Below are positions 17,591-26,682 of a DNA stretch of 64,000 nt, piece after piece. Origin of the DNA: Candidatus Thiodiazotropha endoloripes (GTDB taxonomy: Bacteria > Pseudomonadota > Gammaproteobacteria > Chromatiales > Chromatiaceae); assembly GCA_001709035.1 (NCBI GenBank), contig LVKA01000008.1, positions 434,001-498,000 of the forward strand. Direction: 5' to 3'. Numbering within the stretch: position 1 is the first letter of the stretch; every line of letters starts with the position of its first letter. The notes below the pieces were generated by a model, which worked only from the letters and a program-made list of their open reading frames with translations, had not been told where the DNA came from and ran no database searches. The translations under genes and the position numbers were made by a program.

Positions 17591-20040
17591 AAAAACAGAA
17601 ACTGATCCTGATCGGCAACGGCATGGCCGGGGTTCGCACCCTGGAAGAGCTGCTCAAACTGGAACCCGAGTTATACGACATCACCGTGTTTGGTGCTGAG
17701 CCCCATCCCAACTACAACCGCATCATGCTCTCACCGGTATTGGCCGGTGAAAAGCAGGTGGATGAGATCGTGCTCAACAGTCGTGAGTGGTATGCGGAAA
17801 ACGGTATTACCCTGCATACCGGCGATCCGGTGACAGCCATCGATCGTCAGGCCAGGCAGATCACCACGGCATCGGGAATGCAAGCCTCATACGATCGGCT
17901 GTTACTGGCTACCGGTTCCAATCCCTTCATGATTCCCATACCCGGACACGATCTGCCCGGGGTGGTGGGATTCCGTGACATACAGGATGTTGAGACCATG
18001 CTGGACTCTGCCCGCCAATACAAAAAGGCGGTGGTGATCGGTGGCGGGCTGCTGGGTCTGGAGGCGGCCAACGGGCTCAAAAAGAACGGTATGGATGTGA
18101 CGGTGGTCCATCTGATGGATATTCTCATGGAGCGTCAACTGGACAAACCCGCCGCTGCTCTGTTGAAGGCCTCACTGGAGGAGAGCGGACTGAAATTTCT
18201 GATGGCGGCGCAGACCGAGGCAATTCTTGGTGATCAGCGGGTTACCGGGCTGCGCTTCAAGGACGGCAGTGAGCTCGACACCGACTTGGTGGTGATGGCG
18301 GTGGGTATCCGCCCCAACATGGCCCTGGCCGATGCCGCAGGACTCCATTGCGAACGGGGCATCGTGGTCAACGATACCCTGCAGACCTTCGATCCCCGCA
18401 TCTACGCGGTGGGTGAGTGTGTGCAGCACCGAAACAATACCTATGGACTGGTGGCGCCGCTGTTCGAACAGGCCAAGGTCTGCGCCAACCATCTGGCCCA
18501 GCTTGGCTACGGCCGTTATCAGGGATCGGTCACCTCCACCAAACTGAAGGTGACCGGTATCGATCTCTTCTCCGCCGGTGAATTCAATGAGACCGAGGGG
18601 GATGAAACCCTGGTGCTGCAGGATCCCGCTCAAGGGGTCTACAAGAAGCTGGTGATTCGGGACAACCGCATCAAAGGCGCCGTGATGTATGGCGACACCA
18701 TGGATGGCAGCTGGTATTTCCAGCTGTTGCGGGAAGCCACGGACATCTCCAGTTTCCGCAACACCATTCTGTTCGGTCAGCACGATCTGGGCGATGCAGG
18801 ACATGGGGAGGAGACCCGGGTCGGTATGCTCTCCGATGAGGCTGAGATCTGTGGTTGTAACGGGGTCTGTAAAGGGGACATCGTCAACGCCATTAGCACA
18901 CAGGGACTGTTTACCCTGGATGAGGTGAGAGCCCACACCAAGGCCTCCGCTTCCTGCGGTTCCTGCACCGGCATGGTGGAGGCGCTGTTGGCTTCCACGG
19001 TCGGTGAGGGATATGCAGCCACGCCGAGCAAGAAGGCGGTCTGTGGCTGCACCAGCTACAGCCATGATGAAGTGCGCAAGGCGATCAGCGAACTTGAATT
19101 GAAATCGATGCCTGAGCTGTTTGACAGACTCGACTGGGGGACGCCGGACGGTTGCCCCGGTTGCCGGCCTGCCCTCAACTACTATTTGCTGGCCGCCTGG
19201 CCGGCCGAGTATCAGGACGATGCCCAATCCCGCTTCATCAATGAGCGGGCTCACGGCAATATCCAGAAAGATGGCAGCTACTCCGTGGTGCCGCGTATGT
19301 TCGGCGGTCTCTGCAGCGCCGATGATCTGCGCGCCATCGCCGATGTGGCGGACAAATTCGAGGTGCCGGAGATCAAGGTCACCGGCGGTCAGCGGATCGA
19401 CCTGTTCGGCGTGAAGAAGGAGCAGTTACCGGCGGTCTGGAAGGATCTTTCCGATGCCGGTTTTGTCTCCGGTCACGCCTATGGCAAGGCCCTGCGCACG
19501 GTAAAAACCTGTGTCGGTAAAAACTGGTGCCGCTTCGGCACTCAGGACTCCACCGGGCTCGGGGTGAAGCTGGAAGAACTTACCTGGGGGTCCTGGATGC
19601 CCCACAAGTTCAAGCTGGCCGTCTCCGGCTGCCCCCGTAACTGCGCCGAAGCGACCATCAAGGATCTGGGTGTGGTCTGTGTCGATTCCGGCTATGAGCT
19701 GCACATCGGCGGCAATGGGGGAATCAAGGTGCGGGTCACCGATCTGCTCTGCAAGGTGGAGAGCGAACAGGAGGTGCTGGAGTACACCGGTGCCTTCGTT
19801 CAGTGCTACCGGGAGGAGGCCCAGTATCTGGAGCGTACCGCGCCCTGGGTGGAACGGGTCAGTCTGAACTATGTAAAGCAACGTATCGTGGAAGACAAGA
19901 TGGGTAGAAAGGCCCTCTATGAGCGCTTCAAGCTGAGTCAGCAGTACGCCCAGGTCGATCCCTGGAAGGCGCGTGCCGAGGGCGCTGAGATCCATGAATT
20001 CACACCTTTGAGCATCGACCGTATGAGGGCCGCATCATGA
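17587..20040 (+). CDS. nirB: NAD(P)H nitrite reductase large subunit
   Basis: An 817-residue cytoplasmic enzyme that reduces nitrite to ammonium with six electrons. N-terminal FAD/NAD(P)H domains (IGNGMAGVRTLEEL; VIGGGLLGLEAANGLKKNG) are followed by BFD-like iron-sulfur regions (CGCNGVC...CGSCTGM at about 417-460, then CGCTSYS and CPGCRP) and the siroheme/4Fe-4S module with CVGKNWC and GCPRNC. All expected cysteine motifs are present and length is typical. It overlaps nrtC upstream and nirD downstream by four bases each, so uptake and nitrite reduction are translationally coupled. Confidence 0.97.
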   Translation: MKKQKLILIGNGMAGVRTLEELLKLEPELYDITVFGAEPHPNYNRIMLSPVLAGEKQVDEIVLNSREWYAENGITLHTGDPVTAIDRQARQITTASGMQASYDRLLLATGSNPFMIPIPGHDLPGVVGFRDIQDVETMLDSARQYKKAVVIGGGLLGLEAANGLKKNGMDVTVVHLMDILMERQLDKPAAALLKASLEESGLKFLMAAQTEAILGDQRVTGLRFKDGSELDTDLVVMAVGIRPNMALADAAGLHCERGIVVNDTLQTFDPRIYAVGECVQHRNNTYGLVAPLFEQAKVCANHLAQLGYGRYQGSVTSTKLKVTGIDLFSAGEFNETEGDETLVLQDPAQGVYKKLVIRDNRIKGAVMYGDTMDGSWYFQLLREATDISSFRNTILFGQHDLGDAGHGEETRVGMLSDEAEICGCNGVCKGDIVNAISTQGLFTLDEVRAHTKASASCGSCTGMVEALLASTVGEGYAATPSKKAVCGCTSYSHDEVRKAISELELKSMPELFDRLDWGTPDGCPGCRPALNYYLLAAWPAEYQDDAQSRFINERAHGNIQKDGSYSVVPRMFGGLCSADDLRAIADVADKFEVPEIKVTGGQRIDLFGVKKEQLPAVWKDLSDAGFVSGHAYGKALRTVKTCVGKNWCRFGTQDSTGLGVKLEELTWGSWMPHKFKLAVSGCPRNCAEATIKDLGVVCVDSGYELHIGGNGGIKVRVTDLLCKVESEQEVLEYTGAFVQCYREEAQYLERTAPWVERVSLNYVKQRIVEDKMGRKALYERFKLSQQYAQVDPWKARAEGAEIHEFTPLSIDRMRAAS

Positions 20041-20366
20041 ACGACTGGATTCCTGTGACCAAGCTTGAAGAGATCCCCAGGCTGGGTGCCCGCAAACTGC
20101 AGGCGGGGGATCTGGATATCGCACTGTTCCGTACCGGCAGCGATGAGGTCTTCGCTCTGCGGGACCGCTGTCCCCATCGGGGTGGCCCGCTGTCACAAGG
20201 CATAGTTCATGGCGAGGCTGTGACCTGCCCGCTGCACAATTGGAAGATCGATCTGCAGAGTGGCGAGGTGCAGGGGCCAGACCAGGGTTGTGTGAGCAGC
20301 TTTGCTGTACGGATCGAGGATGGGGTGGTCTATCTCGATATCGCCTCCCTGGAGTCTGCTGCTTAA
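20037..20366 (+). CDS. nirD: Nitrite reductase small subunit (Rieske type)
   Basis: A 109-residue Rieske-fold protein, partner of NirB. The cluster motifs CPHRGG and CPLHNW (C-x-H and C-x2-H) are both present, as expected for a cluster-binding Rieske domain; some NirD proteins lack these residues, so this version probably holds a [2Fe-2S] centre. It starts at the ATGA overlap with nirB. Nearly 100 bases separate it from nasA, without an obvious terminator. Confidence 0.95.
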   Translation: MNDWIPVTKLEEIPRLGARKLQAGDLDIALFRTGSDEVFALRDRCPHRGGPLSQGIVHGEAVTCPLHNWKIDLQSGEVQGPDQGCVSSFAVRIEDGVVYLDIASLESAA

Positions 20367-20463
20367 GCGGCTGTTTACCCTTTGAATTGACTGGTGTTCT
20401 AAATGATCCGGCGACGACATAATATTGATGACGCAGTGCTATCGATGAAGCGGATCCCTACCC

Positions 20464-23130
20464 ATGCCTGAGATGATCAACACCACCTGTCCTTATTGTG
20501 GGGTCGGTTGCGGCCTGCTGGTCGAACCTGACGTGGATGGGGGATGGCGGATTCAGGGGGATCCTGACCACCCCTCAAATCAGGGGCGGCTCTGTTCAAA
20601 GGGAACCGCGCTCAACGAAACTCTGGACCTGGATGGCCGTCTGCTGTCACCGATGGTCGATGGCAAGCAGGTGGATTGGGATCTGGCGATCGAACAGGTT
20701 GCCGGTCGCTTTCGTCAGGTGATCGATGAACATGGCCCAGATGCGGTGGCCTTCTATGTCTCCGGCCAGCTGTTGACCGAAGACTACTATGTGGCGAACA
20801 AGCTGATGAAGGGGTTCATCGGTTCGGGCAATATCGATACCAACTCCAGGCTCTGCATGTCCTCATCGGTGGCCGGTCATAAACGGGCCTTTGGTTCAGA
20901 CACGGTGCCGGGCTGTTATGAGGATTTCGAACAGGCGGAACTGATTGTTCTGACCGGTTCCAATACCGCCTGGTGTCACCCGGTGCTCTATCGGCGCATC
21001 GTCAAGGCGAAGGAGAACAATCCGGCCCTGAAGGTCGTTGTGATCGATCCCCGGGAGACCGCCACCTGTGAGATCGCCGATCTGCATCTGCCCCTCAAAT
21101 CGGGCACCGACAGCCTGCTGTTCAATGGTCTGCTCAGCTTTCTGGAGAGCCACGATGCCAAAGAGCACGACTTTGTCACGTCTCATACCGAAGGTCTGGA
21201 AGAGGCATTGAAGCGTGCTCGCTGGTATGCCCCCACACCGCGGACAACCGCAGAGCATTGCGGTCTGCCACTGGATGATCTGCTGACACTGTTTCACTGG
21301 TTTCGAGTCAAACAACGGGTGGTTACCCTCTACTCCCAGGGCATCAATCAGACCTCCAGCGGTACCGACAAGGTCAACGCGATCATCAACTGCCATCTCT
21401 ACACCGGACGGATCGGTCAGCCGGGTATGGGGCCATTCTCCATTACCGGGCAGCCCAACGCCATGGGAGGCCGGGAAGTGGGTGCATTGAGCAATCAGCT
21501 GGCCTGCCACATGGATATCGAAAACCGGGATCACCGCTCCCTGGTGGGGCGTTTTTGGCAAAGCGATTCAGTAACTGAGAAGCCAGGCCTCAAGGCGGTG
21601 GATCTCTATCGGGCTGTAGAGACAGGAGAGATCAAGGCGCTTTGGGTGATGGCCACCAATCCGGCGGTCAGTATGCCGGATGCCAATCAGGTCAGACGGG
21701 CACTCGATAAGTGTGAGTTTCTGGTGGTCTCGGACTGTATGGCTGAGACCGATACCGCCCGTTATGCGGATGTACTGCTGCCGGCACAGGGGTGGGGGGA
21801 GAAGTCTGGGACGGTGACCAGTTCGGAACGAACCATCAGTCGTCAGCATGGTTTTCTGGCGTCGGCGGGAGAGGCCAAACCCGACTGGTGGATTCTCAGT
21901 CAGGTGGCGCAACGGATGGGCTATCAGGGTTTTGACTATCGCACCGCGCAGCAGATCTTCAGCGAGTATGCTGAACTTTCCGGTTTTGAGAATGGTGGCC
22001 GGCGTGATTTCGATATTTCTGCGCTGGCCGGGCTTGATGCAGAATCCTATGATCGGTTGAAGCCAGTGCAGTGGCCGGTCGTGAATGGGCAGGCCGAGGG
22101 TACGCCCAGGCTCTTCAGCGATGGGCGGTTTTATACCCCATCGGGACGAGCGCAGTTTGTTGCTGTGACCCCACAACCGCCGGGCAACTATCCCTCAGAT
22201 ACCTATCCCCTGGTACTCAACACGGGACGGGTCAGGGATCAGTGGCACACCATGACCCGAACCGGTAAATCCCCTCGCTTGTCCGGTCACGACAATGAAC
22301 CCTTTGCCGAAATCCATCCACTTGATGCGCACAACAACCAGGTGGTTGAGGGTGGTCTGGTCAGGGTTAGCAGTGATTGGGGGGAAGTGGTGGTTCGAGC
22401 CCGTCTCAGTGAGCGTCAGCAGGTCGGGCAGATCTTTGTGCCGATGCACTGGAACGATCAGTTTGCCAGCAACGCAACCATCGATAGCCTGGTTAACCCG
22501 GCGCTCGACCCGATCTCCGGGCAACCGGAGTTCAAACATACACCGGTGGCGATTGAAGCCTATAAACCCATCTGGTACGGTTTTCTGCTGACTCGTGAAA
22601 GGGTCATGCTGGAGCATGCGACTTACTGGGCCAAGTCCAAACGGGATGGCCTTTGGCATTTCGAGTTGGCCGGGGAGACCGCTGCGAAGGATTGGTCTGC
22701 GCTGGCCCGCAATCTGCTCAGCTCGGCCAGTAATACCGGTCAATGGGCCGAAATGATGGACAGTGCCGGTGGTCAATACCGGGGTGTCAGTGTCAATGAC
22801 GGCCAGCTGCAGAGCTGCCTTTTCATCGGTCCTGATCACGATCTGCCGAAGCGGGACTGGTTGGTTCGACTGTTTGGCAAAAACCACCTCTCGCGGCAGG
22901 AACGATTGCGACTCCTGGCCGGTGCACCGATGAATGCCCAGGAGGATGCGGGTAAGACAGTCTGTGCCTGTTACGGGGTGGGTTTGAACACCTTGGTCAG
23001 CGCGATTGAGGATCAGGGGCTTCAGAGTGCCCAGGCAATTGGTGAGAAGCTCAAGGCGGGAACCAACTGCGGTTCCTGTCTGTCAGAGATCAATCGTTTA
23101 ATCAAAGAGAGACAGGTTCAAACAGCTTAA
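20464..23130 (+). CDS. nasA: Assimilatory nitrate reductase catalytic subunit
   Basis: An 888-residue molybdopterin oxidoreductase. The N-terminus has a [4Fe-4S] motif (CPYCGVGCGLLVEP with a fourth Cys in CSKGTALNE), the middle is the bis-MGD domain (GQPNAMGGREVG, VMATNPAVSMP, ADVLLPAQGWGEKSGT), and residues about 575-690 form the dinucleotide-binding barrel. The C-terminus (about 835-880) is a BFD-like [2Fe-2S] domain CACYGVG...CGSCLSE, typical of the Klebsiella/cyanobacterium-type NasA that takes electrons from a separate reductase or ferredoxin. No electron-donor gene is adjacent. It has no signal peptide, so it is cytoplasmic and assimilatory rather than Nap. Confidence 0.96.
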   Translation: MPEMINTTCPYCGVGCGLLVEPDVDGGWRIQGDPDHPSNQGRLCSKGTALNETLDLDGRLLSPMVDGKQVDWDLAIEQVAGRFRQVIDEHGPDAVAFYVSGQLLTEDYYVANKLMKGFIGSGNIDTNSRLCMSSSVAGHKRAFGSDTVPGCYEDFEQAELIVLTGSNTAWCHPVLYRRIVKAKENNPALKVVVIDPRETATCEIADLHLPLKSGTDSLLFNGLLSFLESHDAKEHDFVTSHTEGLEEALKRARWYAPTPRTTAEHCGLPLDDLLTLFHWFRVKQRVVTLYSQGINQTSSGTDKVNAIINCHLYTGRIGQPGMGPFSITGQPNAMGGREVGALSNQLACHMDIENRDHRSLVGRFWQSDSVTEKPGLKAVDLYRAVETGEIKALWVMATNPAVSMPDANQVRRALDKCEFLVVSDCMAETDTARYADVLLPAQGWGEKSGTVTSSERTISRQHGFLASAGEAKPDWWILSQVAQRMGYQGFDYRTAQQIFSEYAELSGFENGGRRDFDISALAGLDAESYDRLKPVQWPVVNGQAEGTPRLFSDGRFYTPSGRAQFVAVTPQPPGNYPSDTYPLVLNTGRVRDQWHTMTRTGKSPRLSGHDNEPFAEIHPLDAHNNQVVEGGLVRVSSDWGEVVVRARLSERQQVGQIFVPMHWNDQFASNATIDSLVNPALDPISGQPEFKHTPVAIEAYKPIWYGFLLTRERVMLEHATYWAKSKRDGLWHFELAGETAAKDWSALARNLLSSASNTGQWAEMMDSAGGQYRGVSVNDGQLQSCLFIGPDHDLPKRDWLVRLFGKNHLSRQERLRLLAGAPMNAQEDAGKTVCACYGVGLNTLVSAIEDQGLQSAQAIGEKLKAGTNCGSCLSEINRLIKERQVQTA

Positions 23131-23174
23131 GGAAACCCTGAAAAAGTTTTTTTTAAAAGGAAAAGGAGATAGTT

Positions 23175-23588
23175 ATGACACCTGAACAGATCACTCACGT
23201 GAAATCGAGTTGGTCCAAAGTGGTACCGATTGCCGATCAGGCAGCGGCCCTTTTTTATGGTCGTTTGTTTGAGGTATATCCAGAAGTCAAACCTTACTTC
23301 AAGGGTGATATGGAGGCTCAGGGTAAAAAGTTGATGACCATGATTGGCACCGCAGTCGGCAGTCTTGACAACCTGGAGCCGCTGCTACCGGTTATCCGCG
23401 AATCGGGCAAACGACATGCTGAATATGGTGTGCAGGCGGTGGATTACGATAAAGTGGCCGATGCATTACTCTGGACCCTGGGAGAAGGCTTGGGTGACGC
23501 CTTCACCGATGAGGTTAAAGATGCTTGGGTTGTTACCTACACAGCTTTGGCCGGGGTGATGAAAGACGGGGCTGAAGAGGCATCATAG
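23175..23588 (+). CDS. Single-domain bacterial globin
   Basis: A 137-residue haemoglobin with the three-over-three globin pattern: ALFYGRLFEVYPEVKPYF in the B-C-D region, QGKKLM in the distal E helix, the proximal histidine in GKRHAEYGV, and the G-H helices ending in YTALAGVM. It lacks a flavohaemoglobin reductase domain. A strong ribosome site (AAGGAG) precedes the ATG. It follows nasA by 45 bases on the same strand, so it probably works with nitrate assimilation, scavenging NO made from nitrite or handling oxygen; which of the two cannot be read from sequence. Confidence 0.9.
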   Translation: MTPEQITHVKSSWSKVVPIADQAAALFYGRLFEVYPEVKPYFKGDMEAQGKKLMTMIGTAVGSLDNLEPLLPVIRESGKRHAEYGVQAVDYDKVADALLWTLGEGLGDAFTDEVKDAWVVTYTALAGVMKDGAEEAS

Positions 23589-23591
23589 AAG

Positions 23592-23648
23592 TCAACCTGT
23601 GGGGGCTGTTTAAAGTGGCTTTTCTTAAACAGTTCCCCATCAGGTTGA
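23592..23648 (+). terminator. Long imperfect hairpin after the globin gene
   Basis: TCAACCTG pairs with CAGGTTGA, GGGG with CCCC and CTGTTTAA with TTAAACAG around a 10-base loop, forming a stem of more than 20 bp just after the stop. There is no downstream T-run, but the place fits the 3' end of the nitrate operon. Confidence 0.55.
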
Positions 23649-23763
23649 TGACGAACAACTAAATCATCTGATTTTTTCCAGCATTCGCCGAAATGACTTA
23701 TCTTTAAACTGTCATAACAAGATCAATCATCTACTGCATGATTTAGAACAGACAGAAGTTTAA

Positions 23764-24951
23764 TCAAACCCGGCAAAGTCCGTATCCCAATACCTGGCAA
23801 TTCAGTTTCAAATAGACCACAATGGTTTTGATCTGAATCAGGATGAAAGGCGCCAGAATCACAAAATAGGCGATGGAATAGGGTGCGATCAGATCATTCT
23901 TCATCAATCCGAAGACGATAAAGAAGAAGCCGAAAACAAACATCGCAACACCGGGGCAGATCAACGCGAAACTGCCTGCGTCCCGTTTCTCTCCCTGCAG
24001 ATAGTCCTGAAAATAACCAACCTTTTTCATGACCTTGTAACCAAGCACACCGGCCAGAATCTGGATCGACAAAATCACCGAGGTGAATACAAACAAACCG
24101 GGTTTGGAGAGAGGCTCTGCAAATCCATGGTGAAGTCCCATGATGATGCGGACGCCGCTGATGCCAATCAGCGTGACTATGGGGATCAGAATCCACAGTG
24201 TGTAACTGGACTCCTTTGCAATGCCTTGACGCAGTATCGATTTTAATCCGAGCACCAGTTTGATCACGGTTAAAAGCAGAGCAAGCGAAAGAAAAAACAG
24301 TGAGCCGAAAATGCCGATTGCGTTGATTGCCTGGGTCTGGCTCATCGCGCCGGGACCTGCAAATCCTGTAGCGATCATGGCAAATGCAAAGATGGCCATC
24401 AGTTGGCTGAGATTGTTGTTTTGGTTGAAATCAAAATCACCCTTGATCAGCAGCCGAGTGAAGTAGGCGCCATAGATGCGCAGTGCAAACAGACCGATTG
24501 ACAGATAAGCCAGTAAAGCAAAAGGAAACAACCTCTCGACAATCTGCCATAGACCGGGAACAAACAGAGAGCCGAGGACAAACACAATGTTGACACTCAT
24601 ACTGAGCGTTAAGGGTATCGCCATCAATGAGACTTCCCGGTTACTGTTGCGCAGTTCTTGGTAGGCCTCTGTTTTGCGGAAATGGCAGAATCCAACCAGG
24701 TTTTTGATGAGTAGATGAAAATGGATGATGGAAAAGGCCAAAACAGCCATCAGGTCCAAGCTGAGTAGCATAGTGGCGATGGGGTTATCCCCAAGCAGCA
24801 CCGGGTGCAGCGATTCGAACGCCACCATAGGTGTCTGTGGATGAGGCACCATAAACATTGGATAGAGAAAAAATGAGATGGCCAGTCCCCCGGCGCCGAG
24901 TGCGGCGAGGAAATAGTGCGGATTGAAAGTCGACTCGTTACTGCTGAGCAT
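23764..24951 (-). CDS. Polytopic membrane protein, possibly TsoY-like
   Basis: The 395-residue product has about ten transmembrane helices with short loops (for example YFLAALGAGGLAISFFLYPMF near the N-terminus). Overall it recalls membrane proteins named TsoY family (seleno)protein, found in many sulfur-metabolising Proteobacteria, and distantly the TDT-type carriers; I recall this by style and cannot confirm it. Function is unknown in any case. The ATG at 24951 is chosen because AGGGG lies eight bases upstream; the frame stays open to 25029 but that stretch (MSYPSPSALVG) has no ribosome site. Stop is TGA. It stands alone, convergent with the nitrate operon. Confidence 0.75.
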   Translation of the reverse strand: MLSSNESTFNPHYFLAALGAGGLAISFFLYPMFMVPHPQTPMVAFESLHPVLLGDNPIATMLLSLDLMAVLAFSIIHFHLLIKNLVGFCHFRKTEAYQELRNSNREVSLMAIPLTLSMSVNIVFVLGSLFVPGLWQIVERLFPFALLAYLSIGLFALRIYGAYFTRLLIKGDFDFNQNNNLSQLMAIFAFAMIATGFAGPGAMSQTQAINAIGIFGSLFFLSLALLLTVIKLVLGLKSILRQGIAKESSYTLWILIPIVTLIGISGVRIIMGLHHGFAEPLSKPGLFVFTSVILSIQILAGVLGYKVMKKVGYFQDYLQGEKRDAGSFALICPGVAMFVFGFFFIVFGLMKNDLIAPYSIAYFVILAPFILIQIKTIVVYLKLNCQVLGYGLCRV

Positions 24952-25106
24952 GTGACAACCCCTGTTGTGAATATAAATTTTGAAAAAGGGCGGGAATCCT
25001 ACCAGAGCGGACGGAGATGGATATGACAATCCGCAATCCTCCTGGAAACGTTAGGGGGCCTAGTGTTATGGAAGTCTCAAATTGATTGGCAACGACTGGA
25101 TAAGAA

Positions 25107-25548
25107 AAAAGTCCACAAATGAACGCCAATCACTGCTGTCCTATTTACATTGATCGAAATAAAGCAAATGGGTCAATTTCGTTTCTCTAGCCTAGCGACA
25201 TGATAATAGAAAACAAAACAGATGTAGAGAGTAGCTCCCCTCTCCCCTCGCGGGAGAGGGGCCGGGGGAGAGGGGTAGAGGGGGAAAGTATCCATCAACA
25301 CCCATCAAACACAAAGAGTCCCCGATACAAGAATTGATGAGTGAGCGGAGTTTTCACTTCAATTGCATCAAATACTTGATGCTCACCCTCTCCCCAACCC
25401 CTCTCCCATCAAGGGAGAGGGGCATTTATGCATCACCTTGGCTGATTTTGAGTTTAACGGCAAAGCGGTGACAGGCTTTGCCTCTGTAAGGGTTCAATCC
25501 AATCCCAGGCATGAATTCAATTTGGATCTATTTGCGGACTAAAATAAA
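25107..25548. repeat. Inverted TTTAGTCCGCAAAT pair enclosing a CCCTCTCC element
   Basis: This gene-free interval (24952-25603) holds two repeat layers. Outer: AGTCCACAAATGAACGCCAAT (from 25110) and its inverse ATTTGCGGACTAAAATAAA (25530-25548), the same motif pair seen at 51957-52107. Inner: a CCCTCTCC-type hairpin unit at 25227-25275 (AGTAGCTCCCCTCTCCCC onward) and a second unit at 25384-25422. No coding frame of note was found in it. Confidence 0.65.
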
Positions 25549-25574
25549 ACCACCCTGCTAAATAGCAGGGTGGT
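25541..25574 (-). terminator. Intrinsic terminator of the rhodanese gene
   Basis: On the minus strand ACCACCCTGCTA and TAGCAGGGTGGT form a perfect 12-bp stem with a two-base centre, followed by TTTATTTTAG. It lies 30 bases past the stop of the 25604-26347 gene. Confidence 0.88.
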
Positions 25575-25603
25575 AAAGGACTCAATTGACTAATGAGTTG
25601 TGA

Positions 25604-26347
25604 TCAGTCGACAGGAGTCAGTGTAAGTGCCTCATACTGATCCGGATCGTTCTGGTAGGCGTTACGATAATTGATCTTGGTGGTCCAGGGCAGCTGCTGG
25701 AAATTCCGCCACCCATCTTTGTCTGGATTCATGTCGTTTCTCTCGACATAGACATCGGCACTGTCACTGTCCATTTCACCATTGTTGTTCAGGTCAAGCG
25801 CAACAGGTGAGCCATCTGTATCGAGAAGGATGGTGCCGCCATCATAGGCGTATTTATACTGTCCGACAAAACCCTCCCAGATGTTTCTTACATTGGTAAA
25901 GGCGGGTCCATCGATACCATAATCGGAAGGATTGGCCAGTACGTTGCCTGCCCCGACGCTCCGCGATCCGGTTCTGCAGAGTGTCATGATCAGGCGCTCT
26001 GTATCCCCATTGGCCAGTTCGTAGACTTCCCAATAGAAGTTCTCTTCAGTCTGGGTATCACAACCTGTACAGACGCGGGGATAGGGAATATTGAAACTGC
26101 GTTTCGGATGACCTGCTGCGAACTCTTCCATGGTGCGAACATCGACCAGCAGGGCTCTGCCGCTACGACCCCGATGTCGGGCGAAAAAATTTCCTCGGGA
26201 CTTGAGTGCCTGGTAAGCCTCGGCGGCACTGATTTCGGAATGGTAGAGGCGGTCTTTGAAGTAGCGGTTACCATCAGCCAGGATGTCAGTGGATAAGGGA
26301 ACAGATAAAAAAGAGGTGATCAATGCAATAGTCTTGATAAGTTTCAT
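25604..26347 (-). CDS. Secreted rhodanese-domain protein
   Basis: A 247-residue exported protein: signal peptide (1-25, ending ILA), then a rhodanese domain (about 35-165) with VDVRTMEEFAAGH and the active-site loop CRTGSRS (Cys124). An additional CTGC pair lies at 93-96. The C-terminal third (about 170-247) is not rhodanese: it is rich in Asp and Asn (DTDGSP, DLNNNGEMDSDSAD, NPDKDGW), resembling calcium-binding EF-hand or dockerin-type loops. Rhodaneses carry persulfide sulfur, so a periplasmic sulfur-handling role is likely; the substrate is unknown. Single gene with its own terminator. Confidence 0.85.
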   Translation of the reverse strand: MKLIKTIALITSFLSVPLSTDILADGNRYFKDRLYHSEISAAEAYQALKSRGNFFARHRGRSGRALLVDVRTMEEFAAGHPKRSFNIPYPRVCTGCDTQTEENFYWEVYELANGDTERLIMTLCRTGSRSVGAGNVLANPSDYGIDGPAFTNVRNIWEGFVGQYKYAYDGGTILLDTDGSPVALDLNNNGEMDSDSADVYVERNDMNPDKDGWRNFQQLPWTTKINYRNAYQNDPDQYEALTLTPVD

Positions 26348-26682
26348 AACTCTCTCCTTGCAATTATGACGACAGCTGACTTTGGATGGATGGGGTTTGT
26401 GTTTCTAAATTCACTAACCGGGAAGGATTGGGCCACTGTCAAAAATCATTTATATATAATTGTTTGTTTTTAACTGCGTATTGCTAATACAAACGGTGCC
26501 AATCTTATAGTAGGGGTTGATTTACAAAAATGAACAGAGTCTCATTTTTTATTTATAGATACTTGATCGTCATGGAGAATCGTTTCCATCAGGCAGCGTA
26601 GATTGATGAATCAAACAGCGTAAAATAATTGAACATTGAAATATAATGATTGGATGAGTTTGCATCTTTCAGTAACACTTGG

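Noticed and set aside
18172-19254. 360-codon minus-strand open frame
   Set aside because: Antisense to nirB with all NirB cofactor motifs present; no ribosome site.
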